This document shows positions 8,926-17,498 of a stretch of 64,000 nt of DNA, piece by piece. The stretch lies in NCBI RefSeq assembly GCF_049116215.1, contig NZ_JAGDZB010000001.1, positions 310,001 through 374,000 of the forward strand, written 5' to 3'. Made by a program: the position numbers and the translations under genes. Each line of letters begins with the position of its first letter. Position 1 is the first letter of the stretch. Source of the DNA: Shimia sp049116215. Lineage in GTDB: Bacteria; Pseudomonadota; Alphaproteobacteria; Rhodobacterales; Rhodobacteraceae. The notes beneath the pieces are model-generated. The model worked only from the letters and a program-made list of their open reading frames with translations, had not been told where the DNA came from and did not search any database.

Positions 8926-11847
8926 ATGGTTGCCGAGCTTTGCATCACGTCGAATTTCACATTTCTCACCGGAGCATCCCATCCGGAGGAGTATATGCGG
9001 CGTGCTGCCATGGCCGGATTAAACGCCATTGCCATTGCCGATGTGAACAGCGTGGCCGGCATTGTGCGCAGTCATACCGAAGCACGTGAAATTGCCCGTA
9101 AAGTGCGCGAACGGCGCAACTTCGATCATGCAACAGGGCTAATTGGGGCCCCCTGCCCCGAGCGCATTGCGCCCCCACCCAGCGCGCCGATCTATGCCAC
9201 CCCACGCCTGATGCCTGCCGCCCGGCTGGAGTTCAGTGACGCGCCACCCATCACCGCGCTGCCGGAAAACCGCCAGGGCTGGGCGAGCCTGTGCCGCCTG
9301 CTGTCCAAAGGACGCCTGCGCGCGGAGAAAGGCAGCTGTATCCTGCATCTGGGCGATCTTCTGGAATTTGGCGCGGGGTTGCAGTTGATCCTGCACCCCT
9401 ATCCACACACGCACCGCCAGCCGCGCGGCGCGTGTGGCTGGGCCACACTTGTGCCACAGCTGACGCGCCGCTTTGCTGGGCGACTGCAACTGGCGCTGGC
9501 CCCGGGATATGACGGCGAAGATGCCACCCGCTTTGCCACCCGCGCCCAACACGCTGCACAGCTGGGCCTGCCGCTGGTGGCCACCACGCTGCCGGTGATG
9601 CATCACGGCGGGCGGCGGCGCTTGGCCGATGTGGTGACCGCCGTCCGGCAGGGTTGTCGCGTGGACAGCCTCGGCGCGGAAGCGCAGACCAATGGCGAGC
9701 GACGGTTGCGCAGTGCGGAGGAAATGCGCCGCCTGTTTGCGGGACATGAGGCAGCATTGGAGCGCACAGACTGGCTGATGCAGCGCTGCACCTTTTCGCT
9801 GGATGAGCTGCGCTATGAATATCCCAGCGAGGTGGCACAGGGGGAAACGCCCACAGACCGGCTGCATCGGCTGACCTATGAAGGGCTGCGCTGGCGCTAT
9901 CCCCATGGTGCGCCCGAGAAAGTGCGCGGCATGTTGGAACACGAGCTTGCCCTGATCGGCAAGCTCAAATACGAGCCCTATTTCCTGACCGTGCGTGACG
10001 TCGTGCATTTTGCCCGCTCCCGAGACATCCTCTGCCAAGGGCGGGGAAGTGCCGCAAATTCAGTGGTTTGTTTTTGTCTGGGCGTGACCTCTGTGTCCCC
10101 GGAAATTGGCACCATGGTGTTTGAGCGTTTTGTCAGTGAAGCGCGCGATGAGCCGCCTGATATTGATGTCGACTTTGAACATGAACGCCGGGAAGAAGTG
10201 ATCCAACACATCTACGAACGCTACGGGCGCCACCGCGCGGGGCTCTGTGCCACCGTGGTGCACTACCGCGGCAAACGCGCGATCCGGGAGGTTGGGCGGG
10301 CCATGGGACTCACCGAAGATACCATCTCGGCCCTGTCCTCCCAGCTTTGGGGGTTCTTCTCCACCGATGCGGTGCAGGATGCGCGGATGCGCGAGATTGG
10401 CCTTGATCCCAAGGACCGGCGTCTGGCGCAGACCATGGCGCTGGTGCAGGAAATCATCGGCTTCCCGCGCCACCTGTCTCAACACGTCGGTGGCTTCATC
10501 ATGACCGAAGGGCGGCTGGATGAATTGGTGCCGATTGAGAACGCCAGCATGGAAGACCGCACCGTCATTTGCTGGGACAAGGATGATATTGAAAGCCTTG
10601 GGATTTTGAAGGTCGATGTGCTGAGCCTTGGCATGCTGACCTGTATCCGCAAAGGCTTTGATATGCTCAGGCGTCACCATGGGATGGACCTCGCTTTGTC
10701 GACGATTCCGCCTGAAGATTCAGCGGTCTATGATATGCTGTGCAAAGCCGACAGCATCGGGGTGTTTCAGGTCGAAAGTCGGGCGCAGATGAACTTTCTG
10801 CCACGCATGAAACCGCGCAACTTTTATGATCTGGTGATCGAAGTGGCGATCATTCGACCGGGGCCGATTCAAGGCGATATGGTGCACCCCTACATCCGGC
10901 GTCGCAATGGCGAGGAGAGTGTGACCTTCCCCTCTGACGCTTTGGGCGAGGTGCTGGGCAAGACGCTGGGCGTGCCGCTGTTTCAGGAACAGGCAATGCA
11001 GATTGCCATCATTGGTGCGGGGTTCACACCGGAGGAAGCGGACCGGCTCCGGCGGTCTTTGGCGACCTTCAAGAAGCACGGCAATGTCAGTGAGTTCCGG
11101 GATCGATTCATGCGGGGGATGAAGAAAAACGGCTACGATGAGGACTTCGCCGCACGCTGTTTTTCCCAAATTGAGGGCTTTGGATCTTATGGATTTCCAG
11201 AGAGCCACGCGGCCTCTTTTGCACTCTTGGTCTATGCCTCGGCCTGGATCAAGTGCCACCACCCCGGCATCTTTGCCTGTGCGCTCTTAAACAGCCAGCC
11301 GATGGGATTTTACGCACCTGCTCAAATCGTTAGGGACGCGCGCGAGCATGGGGTTGAGGTCCGTCCCGTCGATATCAATGAGAGCTTTTGGGACAATGTC
11401 ATGGAGCCGGATGGACGTGGCGGACTGGCGCTGCGGCTGGGGTTCCGACAGGTGCGGCGGCTGCGCGAGGAGGACGCGAGCTGGATCACGGCGGCGCGGG
11501 GCAATGGCTATCAAACTGTGGAAGATGTCTGGCGCCGCGCGGGCATTGATCCGCATGTGTTGACCCGGCTGGCGGAGGCGGATGCCTTTGCCTCCTTGGG
11601 GCTCAAGCGGCGGGACGCGCTATGGGAGGCCAAGGCGATCACAGCGGACAAGCCATTGCCTTTGTTTGCAGGGGATATGGACGGCGAAGGCATTCTGGAA
11701 CCTGCGGCGATGCTGCCGGAGATGTCGATGGGTGAACAAGTGGTTGAAGACTATGTGGCAATGCGGCTGACCCTGCGCAAACACCCGATGGCGCTGCTCA
11801 GGCATATCCTGACGCCGGGGGAGCCGAACCAGGCGTTAACGGATTAA
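8926..11847 (+). CDS. dnaE2: Error-prone DNA polymerase DnaE2 (ImuC), apparently lacking the C-terminal OB domain
   Basis: A 973-residue C-family polymerase of the DnaE2/ImuC type, which does mutagenic translesion synthesis with ImuB and is SOS-induced. It opens with the PHP domain (AELCITSNFTFLTGASHPEE). The polymerase core shows GRGSAANSVV, the catalytic aspartates in PPDIDVDFEHERRE, and GSYGFPESHAASFALLVYAS. The family-typical LRKHPMALLR follows, but the protein stops a few residues later, roughly where the OB fold normally begins, and the next gene leaves no room for it. ATG 8926 is chosen from the family N-terminus. No imuA or imuB lies next to it. Confidence 0.85.
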   Translation: MVAELCITSNFTFLTGASHPEEYMRRAAMAGLNAIAIADVNSVAGIVRSHTEAREIARKVRERRNFDHATGLIGAPCPERIAPPPSAPIYATPRLMPAARLEFSDAPPITALPENRQGWASLCRLLSKGRLRAEKGSCILHLGDLLEFGAGLQLILHPYPHTHRQPRGACGWATLVPQLTRRFAGRLQLALAPGYDGEDATRFATRAQHAAQLGLPLVATTLPVMHHGGRRRLADVVTAVRQGCRVDSLGAEAQTNGERRLRSAEEMRRLFAGHEAALERTDWLMQRCTFSLDELRYEYPSEVAQGETPTDRLHRLTYEGLRWRYPHGAPEKVRGMLEHELALIGKLKYEPYFLTVRDVVHFARSRDILCQGRGSAANSVVCFCLGVTSVSPEIGTMVFERFVSEARDEPPDIDVDFEHERREEVIQHIYERYGRHRAGLCATVVHYRGKRAIREVGRAMGLTEDTISALSSQLWGFFSTDAVQDARMREIGLDPKDRRLAQTMALVQEIIGFPRHLSQHVGGFIMTEGRLDELVPIENASMEDRTVICWDKDDIESLGILKVDVLSLGMLTCIRKGFDMLRRHHGMDLALSTIPPEDSAVYDMLCKADSIGVFQVESRAQMNFLPRMKPRNFYDLVIEVAIIRPGPIQGDMVHPYIRRRNGEESVTFPSDALGEVLGKTLGVPLFQEQAMQIAIIGAGFTPEEADRLRRSLATFKKHGNVSEFRDRFMRGMKKNGYDEDFAARCFSQIEGFGSYGFPESHAASFALLVYASAWIKCHHPGIFACALLNSQPMGFYAPAQIVRDAREHGVEVRPVDINESFWDNVMEPDGRGGLALRLGFRQVRRLREEDASWITAARGNGYQTVEDVWRRAGIDPHVLTRLAEADAFASLGLKRRDALWEAKAITADKPLPLFAGDMDGEGILEPAAMLPEMSMGEQVVEDYVAMRLTLRKHPMALLRHILTPGEPNQALTD

Positions 11848-11938
11848 ACTTGGCCTCAAAACCACGTCGGTATTTTGTCGGTATCACGACTGTTTTGCAG
11901 AGGTGCGCTTTGAAGCGGAATTGGGTTAACGCAACGCC

Positions 11939-12652
11939 CTATGTGTTGCGCAGCCGTTCAGCCATATCGCGGGCGTAATCCGGCTCGTGCCGCCAGCTAC
12001 AGGCCACCTCCCACGCGAGATGCGCCCGTGTCTCGGCCTCAGACTTGGGCGCATGTGGCGCAATGTCAAACAGCGGCAAATCCACACGGCATTCATCCCA
12101 ATCCAGCAGCGCGAAGCGGCCATCAGCTAGCCGCAACACATTGCCAGGAGCAAGGTCGCCATGCACAACGCAGGTCACGCGGTCAGCCACCGCCCGCCAC
12201 GCCGCGCGACACAGCGCAACCACATCCCGCGGCATCTGCGCAAAATCGACATCGCCACCCCGATCTTGTGAGAGCAACGCTATTGAGGACAAAAATCCGG
12301 GACGCTGTTCCCAACCTTGAGTTCGCGCATGAAAGCTGGCCAGCAAAGCGGCTACTTCAGCGAGACCATCTCGTGGGACAATCCCGCCCTCAACAAGTGT
12401 TTCACAGGTCCAGCCTGCCTCAGACAACCAACCATTTGTGCTGCGCATCATGTGCGGCACCACAAACCCACAGCGCCGCGCGACCTCCTGAACCGGGGTC
12501 AGCCAATCGAGCGCAGGTTCACTGCGGGTGGTGGATTTGAACACCACGTCCTGCGGCAAACCACGGGTGCGCCAGACTTGGTTGCGATGGCCGCCGGCGA
12601 GCGTTTCCAAAGAGCAAGACAGGCCCCACAGCTTTATGGGCGGCAAACTCAC
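11939..12652 (-). CDS. Aminoglycoside phosphotransferase-family kinase (APH/choline-kinase fold)
   Basis: A 237-residue protein with the APH catalytic loop VVHGDLAPGNVL (HGD-x4-N) and the metal-binding ALLDWDE motif near residues 170-200. Glycine-containing AGGHRNQVWR near the N-terminus is the nucleotide-binding region. The fold phosphorylates small alcohols or sugars; an antibiotic-resistance role is neither shown nor likely from this context. The GTG start at 12652 is chosen because it gives a GTGA 4-bp overlap with the stop of the upstream methyltransferase; an ATG at 12721 would overlap by 73 bp. It is convergent with dnaE2. Confidence 0.7.
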   Translation of the reverse strand: MSLPPIKLWGLSCSLETLAGGHRNQVWRTRGLPQDVVFKSTTRSEPALDWLTPVQEVARRCGFVVPHMMRSTNGWLSEAGWTCETLVEGGIVPRDGLAEVAALLASFHARTQGWEQRPGFLSSIALLSQDRGGDVDFAQMPRDVVALCRAAWRAVADRVTCVVHGDLAPGNVLRLADGRFALLDWDECRVDLPLFDIAPHAPKSEAETRAHLAWEVACSWRHEPDYARDMAERLRNT

Positions 12653-13374
12653 AGCTTGCGCCAGACTGACACATGTTTGGTGCTGTCTTTGGAAAAGGAC
12701 GCGCGGTCCCAACCGGACCAACGATGCTCCAAGGTCATGCCTGCAAGCCGCGCCATGAGGTCCATTTCGGAAGGCCAGGCGTAGCGGAACGGCACGGCGA
12801 GGTGCTGCGCTTGACCGTCTTTCATCCAGAGGTGATGCGAGCTGTAGGCCTGTGTGGTGACGTCAAACTCATCGACGCCCCAGTGGTCCGGGTCATGGGC
12901 AAACGGCAGGCGGGTTTCCCCAAACGGCAAGCGCTGCAGCGGCGGCAGCTGTGTCTCGACCACAAACCGCCCACCCGGCGCAAGATGCGCAGCGGCGTTT
13001 TGAAAACAGGCAACTTGGGCGTCTTGTGTCGTCAGATTGTCGATGGTGTTGAACACCAGAAAGACCAGGGAGAAGGTGCCCTCAGAACGGGCCTCGCACA
13101 TGTCACCGATGACAACTGGGATATCTGCGCCGCCGGGTTTCTTGCGCAACTCGTCGACCATGGCAGCGGAGAGTTCATTGCCTGCGACTTTGATGCCGTT
13201 GGCGGCCAGAGGCAGCGCAATGCGGCCGGTGCCAATGGCAAATTCCAGCGCAGCACCGCCACGTGCGAGATCGGCCAAAACGTCGACCGTCGCGGCCACC
13301 AACGCAGGGTCCGTTCCGCCATGATCCGCGTCATATGTTGCGGCCACCTCAGCATCAAACACCCCGTCACTCAT
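12649..13374 (-). CDS. Class I SAM-dependent methyltransferase
   Basis: A 241-residue protein with a Rossmann-type methyltransferase core. Motif I is LEFAIGTGRIALPLA (about residues 42-56), the acidic end of strand two is in VAGNEL, and motif IV is FSLVFLVFNTIDNL. The C-terminal part (LMARLAGMTLEHRWSGW) is usual for small-molecule methyltransferases of this group. The substrate is unknown. It is translationally coupled to the APH-family kinase downstream, so the two probably act on the same metabolite. It starts 15 bp past the stop of the rRNA methyltransferase-like gene on the same strand. Confidence 0.75.
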   Translation of the reverse strand: MSDGVFDAEVAATYDADHGGTDPALVAATVDVLADLARGGAALEFAIGTGRIALPLAANGIKVAGNELSAAMVDELRKKPGGADIPVVIGDMCEARSEGTFSLVFLVFNTIDNLTTQDAQVACFQNAAAHLAPGGRFVVETQLPPLQRLPFGETRLPFAHDPDHWGVDEFDVTTQAYSSHHLWMKDGQAQHLAVPFRYAWPSEMDLMARLAGMTLEHRWSGWDRASFSKDSTKHVSVWRKL

Positions 13375-13389
13375 GACACACCCTCTGTG

Positions 13390-14490
13390 CTACGGCACCT
13401 CACAGGTATAGAGGCACACTTTCAAACCACCATGCGCCACCGTGGCAAATCGGGTCTCAAGCGGCAAGTTGGTGGCTTTGGCCAGGCCGGCGTCCGTGGT
13501 AATTATGCCAACCTTCCAACCGGAGAACTGTGCAGAGAGGGCTTTGCCCAAGCTGGCGTGCAAAGCGAACAACCCCTTTTTGTCACCAAGGCGCGCGCCA
13601 TACGGCGGGTTCACAATCACAATGCCGGGCGGGCCGTCCGGAGGCGTGATCTCACCTGCGCTTTTTTGTTCAAAGCTGCAGATATCCGCCACGCCAGCGC
13701 GGTCCGCATTCTCAAGTGACATCCGGATGGCACCCGCATCTTTGTCGGAGCCGAAAAACTGTCCCTGTGGCACTTGTGTGTTCTCTGTTTTCAGTGCGGC
13801 AAAGGCTTCGCCATCAAAACTGGCCAGCTGCTCAAAGGCAAACCTACGGGAGCGCCCCGGCAGGAGGCCAGAGGCCATTTCCGCCGCTTCAATCACAAAG
13901 GTACCGGAGCCACACATCGGGTCATAGACCGACTGGCTGCCGTCATAGCCCATCTGGCGCAGGAACAGCGCTGCCATGTTTTCCCGCATCGGCGCTTTGG
14001 CCACAGCAGGTTTATGGCCACGTTTGTGCAGGCTTTCGCCCGACGTATCGAGCGAGAAGGTCAGCATGTTGTTGTCGATACGCACCTTGAGCACCACGTC
14101 AGCTTCATTGGAAATCGGCACGCCCACGGCGGCGACCAGACCTTTCTCAATGCGCTCCTTGGCTGCGCCGGCGTGGTAGATCTTGGACTTTTGCGTCACC
14201 ACCTCAACCTTCACCGGCACATCAGACCGCAGGTAAGGCGTCCAGGACATCTCACCAATTTGGCGCTCCAGCAGATTAAGATGCATACATTGGAAATTGC
14301 CGATCCGCGCCAGCACCCGCACCGCGCCACGCAGACACAGGTTGGCACGCCAGACGTCCTGCCAATTGCCACGAAAGCGCACGCCACCCGGCATCATCTT
14401 GGGCTTTTTGAACCCAGCTTCGGTGATCTCTGCCGCCAGAGGCTTTTCCAACCCCGGCGCGGTGACAACAAAAATCTCAAACTTGCGCAT
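13390..14490 (-). CDS. THUMP-domain RNA guanine N2-methyltransferase (RlmL N-half type)
   Basis: A 366-residue protein. Residues 1-150 contain a ferredoxin-like and THUMP RNA-binding region (KFEIFVVTAPGLEKPLAAE). Residues 160-366 are the methyltransferase with motif I YDPMCGSGTFVIEAAE and the base-flipping catalytic motif VNPPYGARLGDK (NPPY). It matches the YcbY/RlmL N-terminal enzymes that make N2-methylguanosine in 23S rRNA; a tRNA target cannot be excluded. The ATG at 14490 is preferred because GGAGAG sits 4 nt upstream; an ATG at 14508 has no such site. Confidence 0.8.
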   Translation of the reverse strand: MRKFEIFVVTAPGLEKPLAAEITEAGFKKPKMMPGGVRFRGNWQDVWRANLCLRGAVRVLARIGNFQCMHLNLLERQIGEMSWTPYLRSDVPVKVEVVTQKSKIYHAGAAKERIEKGLVAAVGVPISNEADVVLKVRIDNNMLTFSLDTSGESLHKRGHKPAVAKAPMRENMAALFLRQMGYDGSQSVYDPMCGSGTFVIEAAEMASGLLPGRSRRFAFEQLASFDGEAFAALKTENTQVPQGQFFGSDKDAGAIRMSLENADRAGVADICSFEQKSAGEITPPDGPPGIVIVNPPYGARLGDKKGLFALHASLGKALSAQFSGWKVGIITTDAGLAKATNLPLETRFATVAHGGLKVCLYTCEVP

Positions 14491-14540
14491 ATCGCTCTCC
14501 ATCACCAAAGCGATGTGCCGCCTCAGGTTTCACAGTCCCT

Positions 14541-14589
14541 AAATACCCCGGGGTGTTCTTGCGCAAGGCGCAAGTGAGGGGCTGGCCCC
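14541..14589 (+). repeat. Intergenic repeat, copy A
   Basis: One of four related intergenic segments. This copy starts AAATACCCCGGGGTG, continues with a TTGCGCAAGGCGCAA hairpin and ends in the palindrome-like GGGGCTGGCCCC. It lies just past the amidase stop on the minus strand. See the copies at 17243, 24014 and 32810. Confidence 0.6.
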
Positions 14590-14591
14590 TT

Positions 14592-15926
14592 TTACGGGAT
14601 GCCAAACAGGGGTTCTGCTGCCGCTGCCAAACGCAGAAGACGCTCCTCTGCCCCACCCTGTCCCAGCATCATCAGGCCACAGCTTGGCACGCCGGTTGGC
14701 AAGGTGATGGCCGCAGAACCCATCAGGTTGCCAATACGGGTGTTGCGCAAAGCAAGCAGGTTTTCGGTCACGTAGTAGTCTTGATCGTGCATCAGCCGCT
14801 CGATGTTGGGCGGTAAAATCGGCGCGGTCGGCAACAGCACGGCGTCATAGCCGGCAATGCGCGCGTTCCAGGTGGCGCGATGCGCATCGAGTTTGTGCCA
14901 GGCGGCGACATAGTCCGGCCCGCTGAAGGTCGCACCGGCCCGGAAGCGTTCCAAAATCGGGGTAAACATCTTATCCGGCGCGGCCTCGATCACCGCCTGC
15001 CATTCGCCATAGGCTTCGGCGGTATAGAGCGGACCGGACAAGGCCATGGCCTCCGCAATCTCCTCAGCCTTGAGGAACTCCAGCTCCGCACCCGCTTCGC
15101 GCAGGCGATGCAGCGTGCGTTCGAACCCTGCCAGAGGGGCTTCGCGCACCTTATCCAGCGCCACGGTTTCGAGCACCGCCATACGGGTGCCTTTCAGCGT
15201 GGCGCCGCGCAGATCCGGCGCAGGTTTGCCTTCCAGAATGCCCAAGAGCAGCGCCGCATCTTCCACCGTGCGGGTCAGCGGGCCGACAGTGTCAAACTTG
15301 CGACAGAGCGGCACGGTGCCTTCGCAGGACACGCGGCCTGCGGTGGTTTTGAGACCCACCAAATCGTTCCAGGCGGCTGGAATACGCACGGAGCCGCCGG
15401 TGTCAGAGCCAATGCCCGCCGCCGCCAGCCCAAAAGCCACAGAGGCCGCCGCACCGGAAGAAGACCCGCCAGGCACCGCACCGGGATCGTTCACGCAGGG
15501 CGGTGTGGCGGTGATCGGGTTGAGGCCAATGCCGGAAAACGCCAGTTCGCTCATATGGGTTTTGCCCAGACAGATCAGGCCCGCAGCAGTGGCGTTGCGC
15601 AGCACTTCGGCGTCACGTGTCGGCACGCGGTCTTTGAGCAAAGCCGAGCCGGCCTCCGTGGCGATGCCAGCTGTGTCAAACAGGTCTTTCCAGCTGACCG
15701 GCACACCATCCAACGGCGACAGACGTTGGCCTGCGCGGGCCCGTTCAGCGGCGGCTTCGGCTTCGGCCAAGGCACGTTCGGCTGTCACCTTCGCATAAAT
15801 CCGATCCCGCGCGTCATGGCCATCAATCGCGCCCAGAAAGGCTTGGGTCAGCGCCACAGGGTCAATTGCGCCGCTCTCAATACCCCGCCCCAGGTCTGCC
15901 GCGCTTTTCTCCAGCCAATCCAACAT
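14592..15926 (-). CDS. Amidase-signature family amidohydrolase
   Basis: A 444-residue amidase-signature enzyme. The Ser-cisSer-Lys triad is visible: the lysine in VSWKDLFD near residue 75, the conserved GGSSSGAAASVA loop near residue 150, and the nucleophile serine in SDTGGSVRIPA near residue 170. The family hydrolyses amides, and GatA of the tRNA amidotransferase belongs to it, but there is no GatB/C here and the C-terminus fits stand-alone amidases. Substrate unknown. ATG 15926 has GGAGAG 5 nt upstream; the reading frame stays open to 16577 only as antisense of the next gene. Divergent from the flavin hydroxylase. Confidence 0.85.
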   Translation of the reverse strand: MLDWLEKSAADLGRGIESGAIDPVALTQAFLGAIDGHDARDRIYAKVTAERALAEAEAAAERARAGQRLSPLDGVPVSWKDLFDTAGIATEAGSALLKDRVPTRDAEVLRNATAAGLICLGKTHMSELAFSGIGLNPITATPPCVNDPGAVPGGSSSGAAASVAFGLAAAGIGSDTGGSVRIPAAWNDLVGLKTTAGRVSCEGTVPLCRKFDTVGPLTRTVEDAALLLGILEGKPAPDLRGATLKGTRMAVLETVALDKVREAPLAGFERTLHRLREAGAELEFLKAEEIAEAMALSGPLYTAEAYGEWQAVIEAAPDKMFTPILERFRAGATFSGPDYVAAWHKLDAHRATWNARIAGYDAVLLPTAPILPPNIERLMHDQDYYVTENLLALRNTRIGNLMGSAAITLPTGVPSCGLMMLGQGGAEERLLRLAAAAEPLFGIP

Positions 15927-16010
15927 TCTGCTCTCCACTTTCTCTTTGAAGGCGACGGTAGCGGCGCAATCGCGCATGGACAATCCCGAAGCGACGCCCA
16001 TATTGGCGTC

Positions 16011-17225
16011 ATGACATTTGATAGCGATATCCTGATTGCCGGCGGCGGTCTCAACGGCCCCGCCTTGGCTTTGGCGCTGGCGCAGGCCGGCTTTGACGTG
16101 ACCGTGGTGGACGCGCGTCCTGCGCCCGCACGGGCAGGCAGCAACTTTGACGGGCGCGGCTATGCGCTGGCATTGGCCTCCAAACGACTGCTGGCGGCGA
16201 TTGGCGTGTGGGACAAGGTGGCGGACCAGTCCGAGCCGATGTGCGACATCAAAGTGTCCGATGGCCGCGCGGGCGAAGGGCCGGCACCGTTTTTCTTGCA
16301 TTTTGATCACACCGAGATCGAAGAAGGCCCGATGGGATTTATGCTCGAAGACCGGTTCCTGTACCGCGCCTTTTTGGAGGCGATGGAGGCCGAGCCACGC
16401 ATCACCTTGATCTCGGGCACCTCTGTTACCGATCAAACCATGGATGTCGCCGGCGTGACCGCTACGTTCAGCGACGGCCGCAAACACCGTGCCAAACTGC
16501 TGGTTGGCTGTGACGGTCGGCAAACCGGGGTGGGCAAACGTGCGGGCATCAAACGCACCGGATGGGGCTATGGACAAACGGCTTTAGTCTGCGCCATCAA
16601 GCACGAACTGCCGCACAATGGCGTGGCACATCAGTTTTTCATGCCGCCGGGCCCCTTGGCGATCCTGCCGCTGCCGGGCAATATGTGCTCGATTGTCTGG
16701 TCCGAAACCGATGAGAACGCCACAGCGATCCATGCGCTGCCCGACGAAGACTACATGGCGGTGCTGCGCCCGCGCTTTGGCGATTTCCTGGGCGAGATCG
16801 AACTCACCGGCAACCGCTTCACCTACCCTTTGAGCCTGTCGGTGGCCAACGACTTCATTGCCGAACGTGTGGCACTGGTGGGCGATGCGGCCCACGGGAT
16901 GCACCCGATTGCGGGGCAAGGCCTCAATGCGGGTCTGCGCGATGTGGCGGCGCTGGCACAGATCCTGACCGAGGCACAGCAACGGGGCGAAGACGTTGCC
17001 TCTGAGCTGGTGCTGGCGCGCTATCAGGAATGGCGACGGTTTGACACGGCCACATTGGTGGCGGCCACCGACTTGACCAACAAACTGTTTTCCAACAACA
17101 ATCCGCTGCTGCGCGCCGCGCGCGATGTGGGTATGGGGTTGGTCGGCGCGATGCCCGGTTTGCGCCGGACCTTTATGCGTGAGGCGGCGGGGCTCAATGG
17201 CGAGCTGCCCAAGCTGATGCGCTAA
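16011..17225 (+). CDS. UbiH/COQ6-family FAD-dependent hydroxylase
   Basis: A 404-residue flavoprotein monooxygenase. The N-terminal ADP-binding motif is LIAGGGLNGPALALALAQAG and the second FAD motif is GDAAHGMHPIAGQGLNAG near residue 290. Both are typical of the UbiH/UbiF/VisC/COQ6 group, which hydroxylates the ubiquinone ring during synthesis. Which ring position it modifies cannot be told by eye. The reading frame is open far upstream to 14880, but that part is antisense to the amidase; ATG 16011 gives the normal family N-terminus. Confidence 0.8.
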   Translation: MTFDSDILIAGGGLNGPALALALAQAGFDVTVVDARPAPARAGSNFDGRGYALALASKRLLAAIGVWDKVADQSEPMCDIKVSDGRAGEGPAPFFLHFDHTEIEEGPMGFMLEDRFLYRAFLEAMEAEPRITLISGTSVTDQTMDVAGVTATFSDGRKHRAKLLVGCDGRQTGVGKRAGIKRTGWGYGQTALVCAIKHELPHNGVAHQFFMPPGPLAILPLPGNMCSIVWSETDENATAIHALPDEDYMAVLRPRFGDFLGEIELTGNRFTYPLSLSVANDFIAERVALVGDAAHGMHPIAGQGLNAGLRDVAALAQILTEAQQRGEDVASELVLARYQEWRRFDTATLVAATDLTNKLFSNNNPLLRAARDVGMGLVGAMPGLRRTFMREAAGLNGELPKLMR

Positions 17226-17242
17226 AGCGCTTTCTCATTCTT

Positions 17243-17290
17243 AAAATACTCTGGGGGTGACTTGGCGCAGCCAAGAGGGGGCTAGCCCCC
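17243..17290 (+). repeat. Intergenic repeat, copy B
   Basis: AAAATACTCTGGGGGTGA, then the hairpin TTGGCGCAGCCAA, then GGGGGCTAGCCCCC. It sits between the convergent ends of the flavin hydroxylase and the Trm112-like gene, where a bidirectional transcription end would be useful. Same plan as copies A and D. Confidence 0.65.
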
Positions 17291-17303
17291 TCCCCCGCCA
17301 CAA

Positions 17304-17498
17304 TCACTCCAGCACGCGGGCTTCGTCGATCAGCATCACCGGAATGCCTTCGCGGATCGGAAACGCCAGATTGGCGGCTTTGGATACCAGCTCCTGACGC
17401 GCCGCATCATACTCCAAACGGGTGCGTGTCTGTGGGCAGATCAGTGACTCCAACATGCGACGGTCAAAATTTGGTCCGGGTGTGGTGTGGGCATTCAT
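17304..17498 (-). CDS. Trm112-family small protein
   Basis: A 64-residue protein matching the Trm112/YcaR group: LLESLICP-type opening (MLESLICPQTRTRL), a short central strand and FPIREGIPVMLIDEARVL at the end. In eukaryotes Trm112 activates methyltransferases; bacterial short forms are of unknown role. Only one of the usual zinc cysteines is present, so zinc binding is doubtful. The ATG overlaps the stop of the upstream LON-domain gene (ATGA), so the two are translationally coupled. Confidence 0.75.
   Translation of the reverse strand: MNAHTTPGPNFDRRMLESLICPQTRTRLEYDAARQELVSKAANLAFPIREGIPVMLIDEARVLE

Noticed and set aside
11939..12721. ATG 12721 as start of the APH-like kinase
   Set aside because: It overlaps the upstream gene by 73 bp; GTG 12652 gives a compact GTGA overlap.
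14880..16010. Long in-frame extension upstream of the flavin hydroxylase
   Set aside because: It is antisense to the amidase coding sequence and lacks any family match; ATG 16011 gives the normal N-terminus.
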